From Nelumbo lutea (lineage: Eukaryota > Streptophyta > Magnoliopsida > Proteales > Nelumbonaceae): a stretch of DNA of 64,000 bases. The translations under genes and the position numbers were made by a program. The DNA is taken from contig JAKGHH010000005.1 in assembly GCA_022828595.1 (NCBI GenBank), positions 62,243,655 to 62,307,654 of the forward strand, given 5' to 3'. The notes under the pieces were generated by a model that had not been told where the DNA came from, did no database searches, and saw only the letters and a program-made list of their open reading frames with translations. Below, piece by piece: positions 1-13,800 of the stretch; positions within the stretch are counted from its first letter, which is position 1, and each line of letters opens with the position of its first letter.

Positions 1-1396
1 CCTACAGGCAATATACCAAGAACCCGTCTTTTTTTTTCTTTTCACTTTTCTAGCATTAATTAGACCAAAGACCATAAAATTAGGAAAAGACCTAGAAACA
101 AATTCTTCCTGCCCCATCTTAGATATGGTATTGTGCACTAGTCCATATTGGCCATATCATGTCGTAAGTTCCAACAAACTGATATGGAGGATATACGAGA
201 TCCCTCAATTCATACTTCATAACCATGTTTTGTTTATCATAATTAGGAAATGATTTGACGCAGCACCATGCCTTAGATCAAAAGGTGTATGGTAATACAA
301 AACTTTAAAGATTAAGTGGCTGATATTTCTATAGACCCATGATATCTTAAGAAAAAAATCCTTTCAATTATAACTACTCATGATAATATAATTGCATTTC
401 AATAGTTCCTGTAAAAATTTGAACAGCATCATTCCCATATGGTGGTTTCAGCACCATCCACCCAAATAGATTTTACATTAATACAAACATTGCTTTACCT
501 ATCAAAAGATTTGACTATTTCATAGCATACCAACATCATCATCTAAGCCTTGTCCCAACTATATGGGGTCAGCTACATGAATCCTGCTTTGCCATTTATT
601 ATTTAATAGCACATAAATGAGAAAATTTATGATATGCATGCAAAAAATTTACAGCTTACGTTTTTTTTTCAATTTTTTAACAAAATCACATTTATCAATA
701 TATTATTTAATTTGCAAAAGAAAAAAGATATTATAACCTCACATTGTTCAATAAACACTTTCTAGTTCTTTCATAACCATAGGTAGGAAAAATAGATGCA
801 TTTATAGTTTTATACTATTATACCCCATCCAAGGTTATTTAAGCATTAAAGTTATTCCCAGTTTATATGTGTGTGTGCGAGTATGATTTGCTTACTTTTC
901 TTTGGTACTTCTATGCATATCTATTTCTTTTTCAGCATACCCAAGTGTTTCAACACATTCTTAATTCACATCTTAAAATTGACTTACTGAGATGCTCCTC
1001 GTTACCGATATATCAATCACTAGTGAGATGGCAGAGCATCAAGCATGTCACTCTTAGAGGCCAGTGCAAAATTTGAGACGACTGAAGGGAATAGGTAGAA
1101 AACCAAGTAAAGGAGAAGCAAATAAATGACTTCCAGATTGGCCTTAAATTATTTACATGTTCCAATCTGTAATGCTTAACTTCATTGCACTGCTTCAGAG
1201 CTTTCATTCTCAAAACTGACCAATTTTGGCACTATTGAAGGTAACATATTGATTATGACATGTGGTAGAGTATCAATTATGTGTAATGGGATAATCATAA
1301 TGCAGAGATCATACAACTTATAGAAAATTGGCAGGGTTTCACACTTGTGAAGTATAACTGAAGTTAATGGATTTGACCAAAAGAAGCAATAAATAC
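1..1396. other. Intron sequence of the SWIB gene
   Basis: AT-rich sequence downstream of exon 5's donor. I see no continuation of the second SWIB domain on the minus strand and no other gene. The only recognisable item is a dispersed repeat at about 539-600. Confidence 0.6.
539..600 (+). repeat. Dispersed repeat, copy 1
   Basis: It contains tcccaactatatggggtcag followed by ctacatgaatcctgctttgcca. A diverged second copy is at about 25476-25540. This motif is widespread in plant genomes; an origin in the 3' end of an RTE-type LINE is my guess, not shown here. Confidence 0.45.
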
Positions 1397-1572
1397 CTGC
1401 AAGTTGTTTTGTTTTATGTATTCCCACATTCTCTTTACAACACCAGCCCGTGATAGTGAACTCTCACCCGTACCAAGGAACTTAACCAAAGCATCTGAAA
1501 GTGGAAGGGGAGCAAGAAAGCCTGAATTGCCTCCCTTCTGTCGTTTCTCTTTCTGTTTTGGCTCATTTGGAT
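1397..1572 (-). CDS. SWIB-protein exon 5 (start of SWIB 2)
   Basis: The 176-nt exon encodes [19 protein letters not shown] and [14 protein letters not shown]. It ends in phase 0 at the same place in the SWIB fold as the family's conserved NNLQ/DP junction. The matching DP...IICDE exon is absent from 1-1396, so it lies outside the window. Confidence 0.92.
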
Positions 1573-4500
1573 CTGACAAGGAGGAAAATATTGAAAGTAT
1601 ATCCCCAGAATATATTTATCACATCAAGAAAACCTTAAACCTTAACTTTTCTCACCTTCTTTCCTCTCTTGTTTTTGTTGTTTTTCCTTTTGTGTTGACT
1701 TGACTGGAGCTGCAAGATCATGTGAAAGACAAATGAATTATATCCATAACATCTAAAACAACAATACGTGAGTATCAACAAAAATAAGAGCTAACAATAT
1801 AATAATAAAAGTCATACTAAATGAACAAATTTAACACCAGTAGATAAGCAGCACGTTCCAAATAGTAATTGCATCAATACAAGTCAGGAGGATAAAATTT
1901 AGCTATGCATAGAACTCACTAACCACCCAGCAAGTCATACCAGAGGCATCATATATGCTATCCAGCCTAAATAGTTATATATTTATTACTGATGAAGCTT
2001 CTACAAAAATAGATATCATTTGGTAGAGAAAAGTACTCACCTTTCAAATGTCAATTCTAAGAAAACCTTCTCATGGAAAATATAAGTGCTAACAATTAAA
2101 GAAACCAGAAAATGTCCATGTCAAATGATGGTCCTGATGAGGGCAGGTTTGGCCCTCCAATGACATTGTGACACATGGCATCTCGGAACAACTGGGTGAC
2201 ACCCAGAACCACTTAGGCAACAACTTAGCCAAGATGACGATGTCCCGAACTGGCGACCTAGCACAAGCGCTGAACTGGCAACTTCGACCACAATTCAGGA
2301 CGGCTAGAAGCACCTCGTCCGGGGCCGACCTGCAGCACCTCATCAATAGCCAAAGTGACCTCGAAGCAAGGAGCGACCTCCCTCAAGGGCGTGTCGACAT
2401 GATTGAGGTCCAGGTGGTAAGCTGCGAGATGTGCTCGCCAACAATTCAGCATGCATATCCCAACACTCCCACGATCCTTGCAAGTTGGCCCACGTACCGA
2501 ACGTTTCGGAGGGTGGTCAACGTGCATGGCGGTTGCCTCCAGGAATATCGAACCACTTAGACGACCTTGCGGAAATCTCGGATGCGATGCGTGAAGCCTA
2601 TGCCAAACAATGTCTATATAAAGGCACCAACCTCAATGGCATAGGGGGGGCAAGTAAGCATATTCTAGCTCTCATACTTTATGATTTTTAGCTCGCAGTC
2701 TACTATGAGAGTACTGACTTAAGCATCGGAGCGACCTCGCCGGGTTAGCCACCTCGGGTCCTCTGACATTGATTCCTTGTAGGTCTCTAAAGAATTACGA
2801 ATCTCAACAATCAATCCAACTAGCCACCAATCAGCTCGGCGCCTAATATGCAGCTCGACACCTTATATGCAGCTCGGCCCTCTGGTCAGTTCGGCGCCTA
2901 ATATGCAACTCGGCCCTCTGGTCAGCTCGGCATCCAGGTCCTCACCCAGCAAAATTCTCCACTTCGGCCTCTGAGTCATCAGCCACTTAGAAGCAGACCG
3001 AATGACGAGGTACTTAGCACAAAAAATTGATTCATCGGGTCCCAATAACTACAGTTGAATATGAAGAGAATAGTGTCACCTCGAACAGTTCAAATACAAA
3101 CAATATGCTGATTTGAACGAGTGGTACTTCAAAACATCAATTTAAGATGGTAGATTACAGCCATCCAAAAGAGGAGAAAATCTAGAGGTAAAGAAGAGAA
3201 CTACTTTAATAAACTTCTTGATAGCAATCCATAAATGGGTAAGAAGGACCATATATAATCTGCCTACTGTAAAACAGTAGGAATTGTCAATAGGTTATGC
3301 CTCCAAGCCTATCAAAATAAAAGGAACAAAAATTGAGGAAAGGTTCCACTGTTGTGGATATCAAGCAGTGGCTTGGGATGTGGTGGATGCAGCACAAAGT
3401 AAAGACATTAATTGGCAAATATGATGGTCTCATTGAAACAATTGAAAGGTTCTTCCTGAACTTTTTCTCCTCTTCAACCTTGAGGGTGAAACTATCACTA
3501 GAATGGGAACACCTTCTCCTTCCGGTGTCAACTGGTATATTGAGTTTAGAAGAGGCATAAGGGAAAAATAGCATGCCTCCTTGATCCGCTTGCTTGATAT
3601 TCCAGAGACAGTTGCTCTAGACCCAAACCTGGATGACTCCAGAATTTGGACTGTTTCCACACATGGTCTCTTTACTTGTTATTCATTTTTTAAACATCTT
3701 GCCTCACCTAACTCCCAATGGGTGGACTTCCCGGTGAAAGAAATTTGGAGTAAGCCTATCCCACCAAAAATTCAAGCTTTCTGCTGGGAAATTTTCCTTG
3801 GTAAGGTAAATACAGTGATATCTGCAGAAAAGAAGGCCTTTTTCTTGCCTCTCTCCTCATGTGTGTTTCTTATGCAAGGTAATGAAAAGCCCCTCTTCCA
3901 TTTATTAATCTCTTGTTCCTTTGTACTTCGAATCTGGGAGTTTTACACTGCTAACAAACAGAATCGGGAACAAACCTTGTAATCAGTTCAGATTTGCACT
4001 GCAAACAGATGACTGCAAAACTGAATCAGGGACAAATTACAATGCAAACAAACAGAGCCTAAAGATCATCTAAGCATCATGGGACAAATATTAGAATTTT
4101 GTCAGGGGCTGAGGGCCGATGTTCAAGAAAAGATGCAGTGGCTGGAAATATCTGGCACTCTGTACAGACTGCCCTGATCTTTATGAAACTAATTCCAACC
4201 TAATTTATATATAGCACTATCAATTAAGAAATATAGAAGAAATGCAAAATTGAACTGGAATTTCTATTCGCACTTTACCCTCTTTTTTTCTGTCTGAAAC
4301 CCCTGAGGCCACCATAATCATTGCTCAAGCTCAACCTAAAAGTAAAAAGCATCCAGAGAAAGAGCCCTTCATCTAGCATTATTCCATCCAAACCCCTATG
4401 GGCTGTCATACAGCTGTTGGTACATATAGTCCGAATACATTAGAGGTTTTCATTCTATCAGAAGCAAATATGGCAAGATCTAGTGCAAGGAGAGACATGC

Positions 4501-4795
4501 AATGGATGACAGACAAATAAGCAGCGGGATAGAGAGGTGAAGGTTAGCCCATGCCTACCATTTCTATGCAGTTGATGGTAGGACTAACAGTAGTCAAATA
4601 TACCTATAATAAAGGCATCCATAAAAAGTATTACTTGTATAAATGAAAAAAATAAAAAAAAAGAAGATCCAACTGCACACATAATGCATTCATGTTATCA
4701 CCTAAACATTACTCAAGCAGGTTAACTTGGCAACAGATATATATGAAGGGACCGATCATGAGGTTCAAACATTAAGATGAAATAATCAAAAGAAA

Positions 4796-4837
<42 letters not shown>

Positions 4838-7800
4838 GGTATAATTGTAGAAAATTGACTAAAATTTTGGTGAAGAGAGTAGAAAAACTGAACATTGGAA
4901 TAAGAATCGTCGCTTTTTGAAGGTTTATAAATGAGGAATATATGATATCCCTTAAAGCATCATGACCATTCACCTACAGTCCACGCTACAAAATGGTCAA
5001 CTGTAATTTGGACTGCACAAATTGTAGCAACCTACTAAATGAACCATATAGTTCAAAAGAACCCAAAAAAGGAAAAGAAAAGAAAAGAAAGACAAGTGAG
5101 AAAAACTTTCAAAAACCTCATTGATGAACAACTGGGCATCTTCCATGGCACAGGAACATGACCAAGGCCCAAAGTTTCCCAAGGTGATTAGCTAGAACCC
5201 AGCCCAAAATTATAAAGAGAAATACAACATAACAAGGCCCCCTAGGCTTAGGCTTCCAGTTTAGTAAAGACACAGTTAGGTTTTACTTCTTTGGGGCTGT
5301 TTGGATAGACTTCTACTTTTGTACTTTTAAAAATATCAAAGTATAAAGTACATAAAATACTTTTACTTAGGTATTTTTTCTTTGAAAACCGTTTGGGTAA
5401 AAAAATTTGAAAAAGTACGCTTTCCAAAACAGAAGGACCATTTTCTGTTTGGCAAAAGCACATGCTTTTGTACTTCTGGTGACGGTTTCTGGTGGTTTCG
5501 TGGTCTGAGACTGGTGATGGCAGTCCGACTCTAGCAGCGATGAGCGGAGGTAGGGTCGAGAGTTTTACTGAGGGGTGGTGGTCACACACGTGACCACCCG
5601 TTCGCACGAAAACGAAAGCACAATTTCGCCAAAAGCACAAAATTATAAAATGTTGACTTCGTGCTTTTGGGGTTTTTCATACTTTTAAAAGTATGAAAGA
5701 AAAAAGTATAAAGTACATGCAAACGCTATGTCGTGTTTTTTGTACTTTTATACTTTCAAAAGTACGAAAGTACTTTATAAAAGTTTATCCAAACAGGGCT
5801 ATAAAGCCATTGGTTGGTTAATGAACCAACAGCCCAGATCGGTTTGATTGTTAACTTGAAATATACAATTTAATTGCAATATAATATGTACAAGAATATA
5901 TTATGTGGTAGAAATGTAGAATTATACCACAAATAACTTCAGCACATGCCCAAGACAACCTGATCCCATCCAAAATTAACACTGGGGCCAGGCCCAGCCC
6001 TAGTTGAAAATGAACCAGGACTGGGATAGGACAAGTTCAGGCCCCCAAGGTCCCATGGGTGATACCAATTCCACAGATGTGGAACTGTGTCTACTCACCT
6101 CATCAAGCAGGATCCTTAGCTATTGTTGAAGGGGACTCAACAAATGTCATTAGATGGCATTGAAGTGTGTGGGAACTGTAGTGCTTGGCCCATCTTGTAT
6201 ATGAGATTTTGGTACCATGATTCAAATTAGATGGATAATAGAGAGCTGATTCAGCTGAATTTTCAATTTGATGATGTTACATTTTTTTTGTTGGGGTTTA
6301 CAGTGATAAGTCCTTACACCCTTTATTGTGGGAGGGCTTTCAGTCTATACTAATGTGCACCAGTGGGAATGATGAGGAAAGAAGACTAAGAATCTGGGAA
6401 TACCTTGTATCTCTTCATTTCTGCTCAAGGAAGAAAAGCTCTAAATTAACAATTTCATTCTAGGTGACAGTGGGACACTTAGTCACCACAAAAAAACAAA
6501 GAGAGAATAGTTGGGTAGAAAAGTAATATAAATGGTAATATGATAGGATGTAAAAACAGACATGCTAATGCTTAGGGCAGAATTACTAGCCGCTGTACGA
6601 GGGGTTCTTTTTGCAAACCAGATGGGGGTGGAGCATTTGATTATTGAAGGGGACTCTAAGGTAGTGGTGGGCTGGCTGAATAACCCTCAGAATGCTGCTT
6701 GGTGCTACAAAAATGAAATCAAGAAATTCAAATGGCTAACAAGGAATATGTCTACTTCTATACAGTGGGTGAGGAGATTAGCAAATACTTTGGCAGATGT
6801 GTTAGCCAAGCAAGGGGCAAATAGGGAAGACCTATTCTGGGCTCAATTGTGACCTGTGTTGTAATTTCCTTGTAATTTATTGGGGGAGGCTGCAACTCAT
6901 GCCTCCCCAAGGGTTGTATGAGCTTTCATTCTCAAACCTTTTATGATTTAATAAAATTTCATCATTTATTGAAAAAAAAAAAAGACATGCTAATAAGATG
7001 AAACCCTATTAATAACATTATAATAAGCAGCTCACCACCTTGTTACTTGTCACCTAAACAGGCATTTTGTCTCCTAGATAGACATATTTTTAATGTAACT
7101 CATGATGTTAGGTGCCCAACCAAAGGTGATTTGTGCCCTGTATTTGGTAATTGGTAGAGAATATAACTGTAACTTCGGATCTCTTAATGTCAACTGCAAC
7201 TAGGAATGGGGTATGAATAGGTAGCGCATGCAAGGGTGTTCTAGCTTAGAGCATGAAATGCTTCCTTCTTTAGTGACCACCATTTCAATGTTCCTCAAGA
7301 TATTTGGGGTTTTGAAGAGCCAGTTCCAGAAGAAACTTCATTTGACCTCTAGGTCAGTATTAGGAAAGATTGCTGTTCCCAATGAAATGCGTCTAGAAAA
7401 GATGAGGTAGGAAGAAACAAGGCGATAAGCCAGCACCAGGTCAGGAGGTCTCAGTTCCAGTTTGCCCCCCCCCCTCCTCCAAGTGGCTTTTACAAGATGA
7501 ATTTTGATGGAAGCAGTATTGGTAACCTGGGGCCTTCAGGTATTGGGGGTGTATTAAGGGATGAGAAAGGGAAAATAATTGCCTTGTTCTCAGGACCAAT
7601 TGAAGCAGGTGACTCCCTTAGGGCTGAGATCTTGGCGGCATTGGAAGGTGTACAGAGAGCTAAGGAGATAAATATAAGGAAGCTGATCATCAAAGGAGAC
7701 TCCAAGCTGGTAGTGGGCTAGTTGAAAGGAGACAAAAATGGGCTGTGGATGTACAGCAATGAAAAAATTCAAGTGGCCGACAAAATACATGGAAGTAAAA

Positions 7801-10800
7801 GTAAATTCGGTTAAGAGATGTGCAAACTCCTTTGCTGATGGATTAGCAAAACAAGGGATAAACAGGGGTGCTTTGTTTTGGGCTCGATTGTAATTTTTCT
7901 GCTTTATTTGTTTCTTGTTGGGGGAGATAAGAGAGGTTATTTCCTCCCATTGTATCCCTAATTTCTTCAATGAAATCTTCTATTATTCATAAAAAAAAAA
8001 AAACAGTTAGAAGAGGTTTCAGAAAGAGAATTTAAGTATTTGAAAGAGATAAAAGAAGATCAAATAGGGCATATTTGTGGTCATAAAAAAGGGGTCACCA
8101 TTTGGACAACTTTAGGGGATACATTAACTGATATTTCAATTCATTCAAGAGAAAAGTACAACCAAAGGCTGTACAAAGGAGATACAATAATAGGATCAAA
8201 CCAGAAAACCTTTGGGAGATACAAACAGACTTTCAAAATTAACAGAGAGGAAGGCAAGAATAGAGTATCAAATTAAACAGTTTTTCTTTCTTCATTACTT
8301 CGTCCTTCAACTATTTGTGTGTGGTGAGCAACAACTTAAAATGAGAAATAAGAAACAAAAGGAATTCTTTGATAACATTGCAGGATGTTTAAAACCCATG
8401 TGCTTAAAAAGAGGAAGGCAAGCAAGGAATCCACTATGAAGAAGTTCCAGAAGTAAAAATTAGTCGTGCAACTTGGGTACCTCATTTGAAGATTTTAGAA
8501 CCTCTCTCACCTTCTCTCATCCCGCTGCTAACAGTTGCAGTGGCGATCTTTCTTTTAGTTTTTCCCCTTAGTCTCTCTATTTCTCTCTCACGTGCTCTCT
8601 CTCTCACTCTCTTTTTCTCTCTCTTCCGTTCCCTTCCCCCTTCTTCCTCTTGCATTTTCTCCCCCTGTTCATCGTCTCTTTCGACGATAGCAGGAGCGGC
8701 GGCGTCTCAATCCACAGGAGTTGTCATCATTCGAATGCCGGAAACCTGAGGCCAAAGTCGCACCTCCTCTGTTCATCGACATTGTCAAACCAAGATCTTG
8801 CAGCTTCGCCGTTCAGATGAGGAAACCAGCAAACTGCCAAGAAGGTGCCCCCGGGTAGAAGAACCTAATCTGGGAGTTCAGTTTACTCCTATGGATTGTT
8901 AGATTACCATCGAAGCAGGTCATCCTCTCTTTCTGCAAATTACCTCAGAGCAAAACAGACTTCCGATTCACCTGCTTTGCAGCGTCGATCATCCTTCTCT
9001 TTGTGTGTAGTTTGTTTTCTCTTTCTACTTTTTCTTTCTCTTTTTTTTTCTTGTTTCATTTCTCATGGATTTCTGCTGTTAAGGATCTGGGATCTGAGTG
9101 AGGGATTTCTGAGTTGGTCGAGTACTTTGCTGACCGAAGAGGACTGTGAGGGATAGGGAAGGGAATGAAAGAGAGTACTGCCACAAATCATTCAGCAATT
9201 TTAACATATTCTTTTGAATGATCTTGGTTAAAATTGATGATTGATCAAAACAATTCTTTTTTTCCAGGCAGTATTTCGTGGACATGGACGATACTGTTCC
9301 CCAAAAGGTAGTTGTTGTTTTAACATCTGATCCATTTTCCTTAGCTCATCCTATTTACTTGTTTTACTTGTTATTTATCGGAGAACGAATCTTCTGGATT
9401 ATAGGTTTATGGTCTGACTTGCTATGAACCTTGTTCAAGGGCACAAGGTGCCTCAAAAAGTTTGTCTTTGACAAATTAGAGATGGTAGGTGAGACCATTT
9501 TTCAAATGCTTAAACAGCCATGACCATGGTTTACTGTATGATCTGTTGGTTTTGTAGATTGTGGTTCACAAGACTAGTCCAAGAGGGATCCATTTTAGGC
9601 GCGCTGGACCATGTCAAAAGGTATACTTTTCTGTAGTATTCTTCATTCCAAAAAAAAAAAAAATGCAGGGAGCATATGTTAACAAGACTTCCTTTTATCT
9701 TGCTCAGGTTTATTTTGAGTCTGATGAAGTGCATGCATGTATTGTAACGTGAGGTGGTCTATGCCCTGGGCTTAACACAGTTATTAGAGAAATATTGTGT
9801 GGCCTTAATTACATGTATGGCATTAATAGGATCCATGGGATAGAGGTGAGTAGCCATGTCATTAGAGTTCACATATTCAAGATTTTTGTTTCAGTTCAGT
9901 AGCTATGTCATTAAACATGCTTTGTTGGTTAATGGTAATTGTTTGACCTTTGAAATAATATTAGGTCCTTGTGTTGCTTTCAAAATTGGTCTCTTACCCA
10001 TCATTTGCAAGCTCCCTGAGTTTAATTTTCATTATCTTGTAAAACATGACTTGGTTCACAAATAAATGATGGTTACACATGCATTATTTGCTAAGGATTG
10101 ATGCAGGGACTTTGTAGGTTCAAACTGGAAAGCATCTTTTGCATTTTTTATGCATGGTTTCTTCTACTAATGAGGATGGTGGCAATTGTAGGGAGGATAC
10201 AAGGGTTTCCATGCTCGAAATACCATTTCTTTAACACCCAAGGTTGTAAACGACATTCATAAGTGTGGCGGTACTATTCTTGGTACATCACGAGGAGGAC
10301 ATGATACCTCTAAGATAGTTGACAGCATTCAGGACCGGGGTATAAATCAGGTATATAAAGCATAAGTTTGTCTTATTTCATATGTATGATAACTATGGTC
10401 ACAATCCTCAGCATCCTTTGTCTCTTTCTTGGTTTTCATATGCTTTGCCATATTTCAGGTGTACATAATTGGGGGAGATGGGACACAGAAAGGGGCTTCT
10501 GTGATTTATGAGGTGAGTTCTTTTAACAAATTGAAAATTATCGTCTATTATTAGTTTGGGGGATTCTACACACAAAGTACTCATCATGGAAGAGGGAAAA
10601 TATGATAATGGAAAGGAATAAAAAAATATGGGAAAACGAGAAAAAGAGATAGGGGAGAAGAAATGGGAGGAAGGTTGCTGCCGCTGCTCTTCTCGGCTGA
10701 GGTTGAAGAGGAAGGTGAACGGTAGCCCCTCTGGCCGATCTCTTTCTCATATCTTTCATTTGCTCTCGGTTTATCTCATTTTCATTTTCCTGAGAGCAAA

Positions 10801-13800
10801 TTCAGTTTTGTTCTCATTCCTTTTTATTGTGTTGGGTGCCAGTTTTAAATTTTTATCCTATTTGTATAGTTGGTTAATTAGGGGTCATGGCTTCATGTAA
10901 TGGTAAAACCTATGGTTGACCCTTGCTGTTCTAGAGGGTCCTTTGTTGATGTTCTTATGGTTTTTTCTGCTATAGATTAATGCTCAGAATGTTATTGCAT
11001 GGATAATGGATAGGGGAGGGGAGGGAGTTGATGGCCCCTGTTCACTAAGACAGTATATCAGAATGATAAGAGCATTGTCTGATAGGGGAGCATCTCTCTA
11101 TTTGTGTGTATTCTACATTTTCTTCCTTCTGCCTGTTTGCAATTATATGGTGGCTGCATGTGGACCATTATAAATTGAGCTTTTCTCTTTGTAGGAAAAC
11201 ATTTTCCATACAGTTCCTCCTAGTGCAGTGGAGAACTACAGAAATTTTGTTGAATCTTACTAGGCTCAATATGAGTTATGCTTGCCAATATGTTCTCTAC
11301 ATATATTTTCCATTTATTGGAAAAGTAACTTTTTTCTACATGTTTTTTCTTCACAAAAATATATTGGCTATAGAAACTGAAAAGAAAGAGAATAAAATTC
11401 ACACATACACGAAGCATTCATTCAACTATAGGAATATTGAGATGGAAGGCAATCTCAGAATGGTAGTAGACTGGTTTCAAATTGATAGCTGTAGAGAACA
11501 CTGATGTGGGCCCCACAGCTACGGTCCCACTGTGTTCGTAGGGTGGAAGGTGTTCTAGTCTTCCTAGGGTTAGCTATTGGTCATGTAGTTGTTTCAGTTG
11601 TTATTTACTTCAGTCTTATTTTTGCTCTATTTGTTATGTAAAGACTAAGGGCAGATCTGTCCTTTCCATGTAATGAGCATAACCTATAAATATTAATTAA
11701 AGTGGCGGCGGCAGAACATTAAGCTTCTGCTCCTCCTTTTCAACTCTTGTGTTCTACTGCTTCTCCTCCCTTTTCCTCCTCTTTTCTCTTTACCTTCTTA
11801 TTTTCGAACCTGAAATCAATTAGGGTTCAAGACTGATAACAGTCCTGAACTTCTACTTGGTATCGGAGCTAGGGTTTCTCATGTGAGTCTAGTCCAGCCG
11901 ACCACATGAGAACCATCTAAGACTGGAAGCTGAGAAAGTAGAGTTCGTTGACTGGTTCTTGGAGATCTCCAGAGGATTAGCAGCTGTTTGAAGAATTGCC
12001 ACAGTTGCAGCGAGTTGGTGATCAGGAAGAATCAGATAAGGCTAGGGTTCGGGTAACCTTGGAAGGCAGCGAACAACATCCTATTGTAAGTTTTTTATTT
12101 TCTAAGAGAAGTATTATTAGAGAAGATAGGTTGAACCTATCTACCAAGGGCGGCCAAACCACTCTAGGGTTTATCTTTCTATTCTCTAAAGTTTTGTCTT
12201 AATCCTGCGGCAAACCCTAGTACTGGACTGAACCTTGTGATCTAATACCGCGGCAAACCCTAGTACTGGACTGAACCTTGTGATCTAATACCGCGGCAAA
12301 CCCTAATAGTTCTCTCCTCAACATTGATCAGTTTTAGGGTTTCATATGAACCCTACTACAAGCCTTATCCGTACAGTACTGTTTGGAGTGTATGGCTGAG
12401 AATTTGCTTTTAGGACTGATTAAAACCCCAATTCGGCTTCAGCATATCAGATTGTTCTTCAAACTGTTTTTCAGTTTTCTTTTGGGTTTCGAACTCTTTT
12501 AAGGGGGTGAAAACAGTTCGGACTGTTGCTGTTATGTGTGGTTACTGATTTCAGATCAGTTTTATACACGTTTCATGTACATCTACTGTGAGTACAGATT
12601 GGTTCTATACTAGTTTTGTGATTGTGGTTGATAGTCCAAGTGCTGGTTTCGACTGTAGTAACCCTAATTTTGAAATTTCTGATTCTTGACGGAAATGGAG
12701 TTTAAGAATCAGGCAAAAGGCAGTATTGGGAACAACAGTTATGTGGTATGTGGGCATTGTAAGAAACCCAAACACACAAAAGAAACATGTTGGAAGCTAC
12801 ATCCTTATTTGGTCCCGGCAAAGTTAAGAAGCAAGAAGGGTAACGTTCATGTGGCAGTGCATCCTAATTCAGCATCCTCGTCTGATACGAGAGGCACATT
12901 CTTAGAGACCTTAGCCGCAATTCGAGCTGCTCTTATACAGTTGGAAGGGGAAGTTGGGAACTCAGCTCAGTCACCGCAGTCACCATTAGCCCCCACCACA
13001 TTTGCTTCCGCAAATTCAGGTACTCGAGCCTTAGCTTGCCATGCCTCAGCTCCAGGTACCACTGAACCCTTTTGGGTATTAGATTCAGGTGCATCTGACC
13101 ATATGACTAGCTTGCCTTCATTGTTTACCACTTATCATTTATCTTCTGGTAGGGATAAAGTATCTATTGTTGATGGCTCTCTTGTCCCCATTTCTGGCAA
13201 GGGTGACATCAAGCTATCGAATACCATCTCCTTGTCTTCTGTCTTACATGTCCCTAAGCTTGATATTAACCTCCTTTCAGTCAGTAGTATTACCAAACAC
13301 ATGAACTGCTCAGTAACCTTCTTCCCTGACCGATGTGTTTTTCAAGACCTGAAGACGAAGAAGGTGATTGGGACTGGCCGTGAGACGAATGGGATCTATC
13401 TGCTCGGGGAGAGTTCTCATCAGAAAGAGCCAGGGGATAAGAAGTCACTTGTTTCCCAAAGTGTGAGTTCGGTTATGCTTTGGCACAACCGATTGGGTCA
13501 TTTGTCTTTTCGGTCCTTAAGGAGTCTGTTTCCTAATTTGTTTGAGTCTGTTGAGTTGTCCCAGTTGCAACGTGAAAACTGTGAGTTTGCTAAACATTGT
13601 AGACACTCTTATTCGTTGAGCAATAAAAGGAGCAATCGTCCTTTTGATCTTGTGCATACGGATGTTTGGGGGCCATATCACATTCCTTCCATGGGTGGGT
13701 ACAGATATTTTTTGTTATTTGTTGATGAACATACCCGGTTTTCTTGGGTTTATCTCATGCGTTCCCGAGATGAGGTTCCCACCCTGACCCAAAGCTTTCA

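Noticed and set aside
2168..2560. 130-codon open frame in the GC-rich region, with partly overlapping antisense frames
   Set aside because: It lies inside LTR-like sequence with a TATA box and R/U5-like signals; the translation has no recognisable domain.
2830..2940. Short repeated cagctcggcgcctaatatg units as a CRISPR-like array
   Set aside because: The units are degenerate and abut without spacers in a plant LTR; this is a tandem repeat.
8040..8749. Three overlapping open frames
   Set aside because: No domain, and pyrimidine-tract composition; more likely UTR or intron DNA.
10538..10900. Continuation of PFK after the GASVIYE exon
   Set aside because: The next PFK exon (RRRGLKVAVAG-type) is not present; the open frames here are unrelated.
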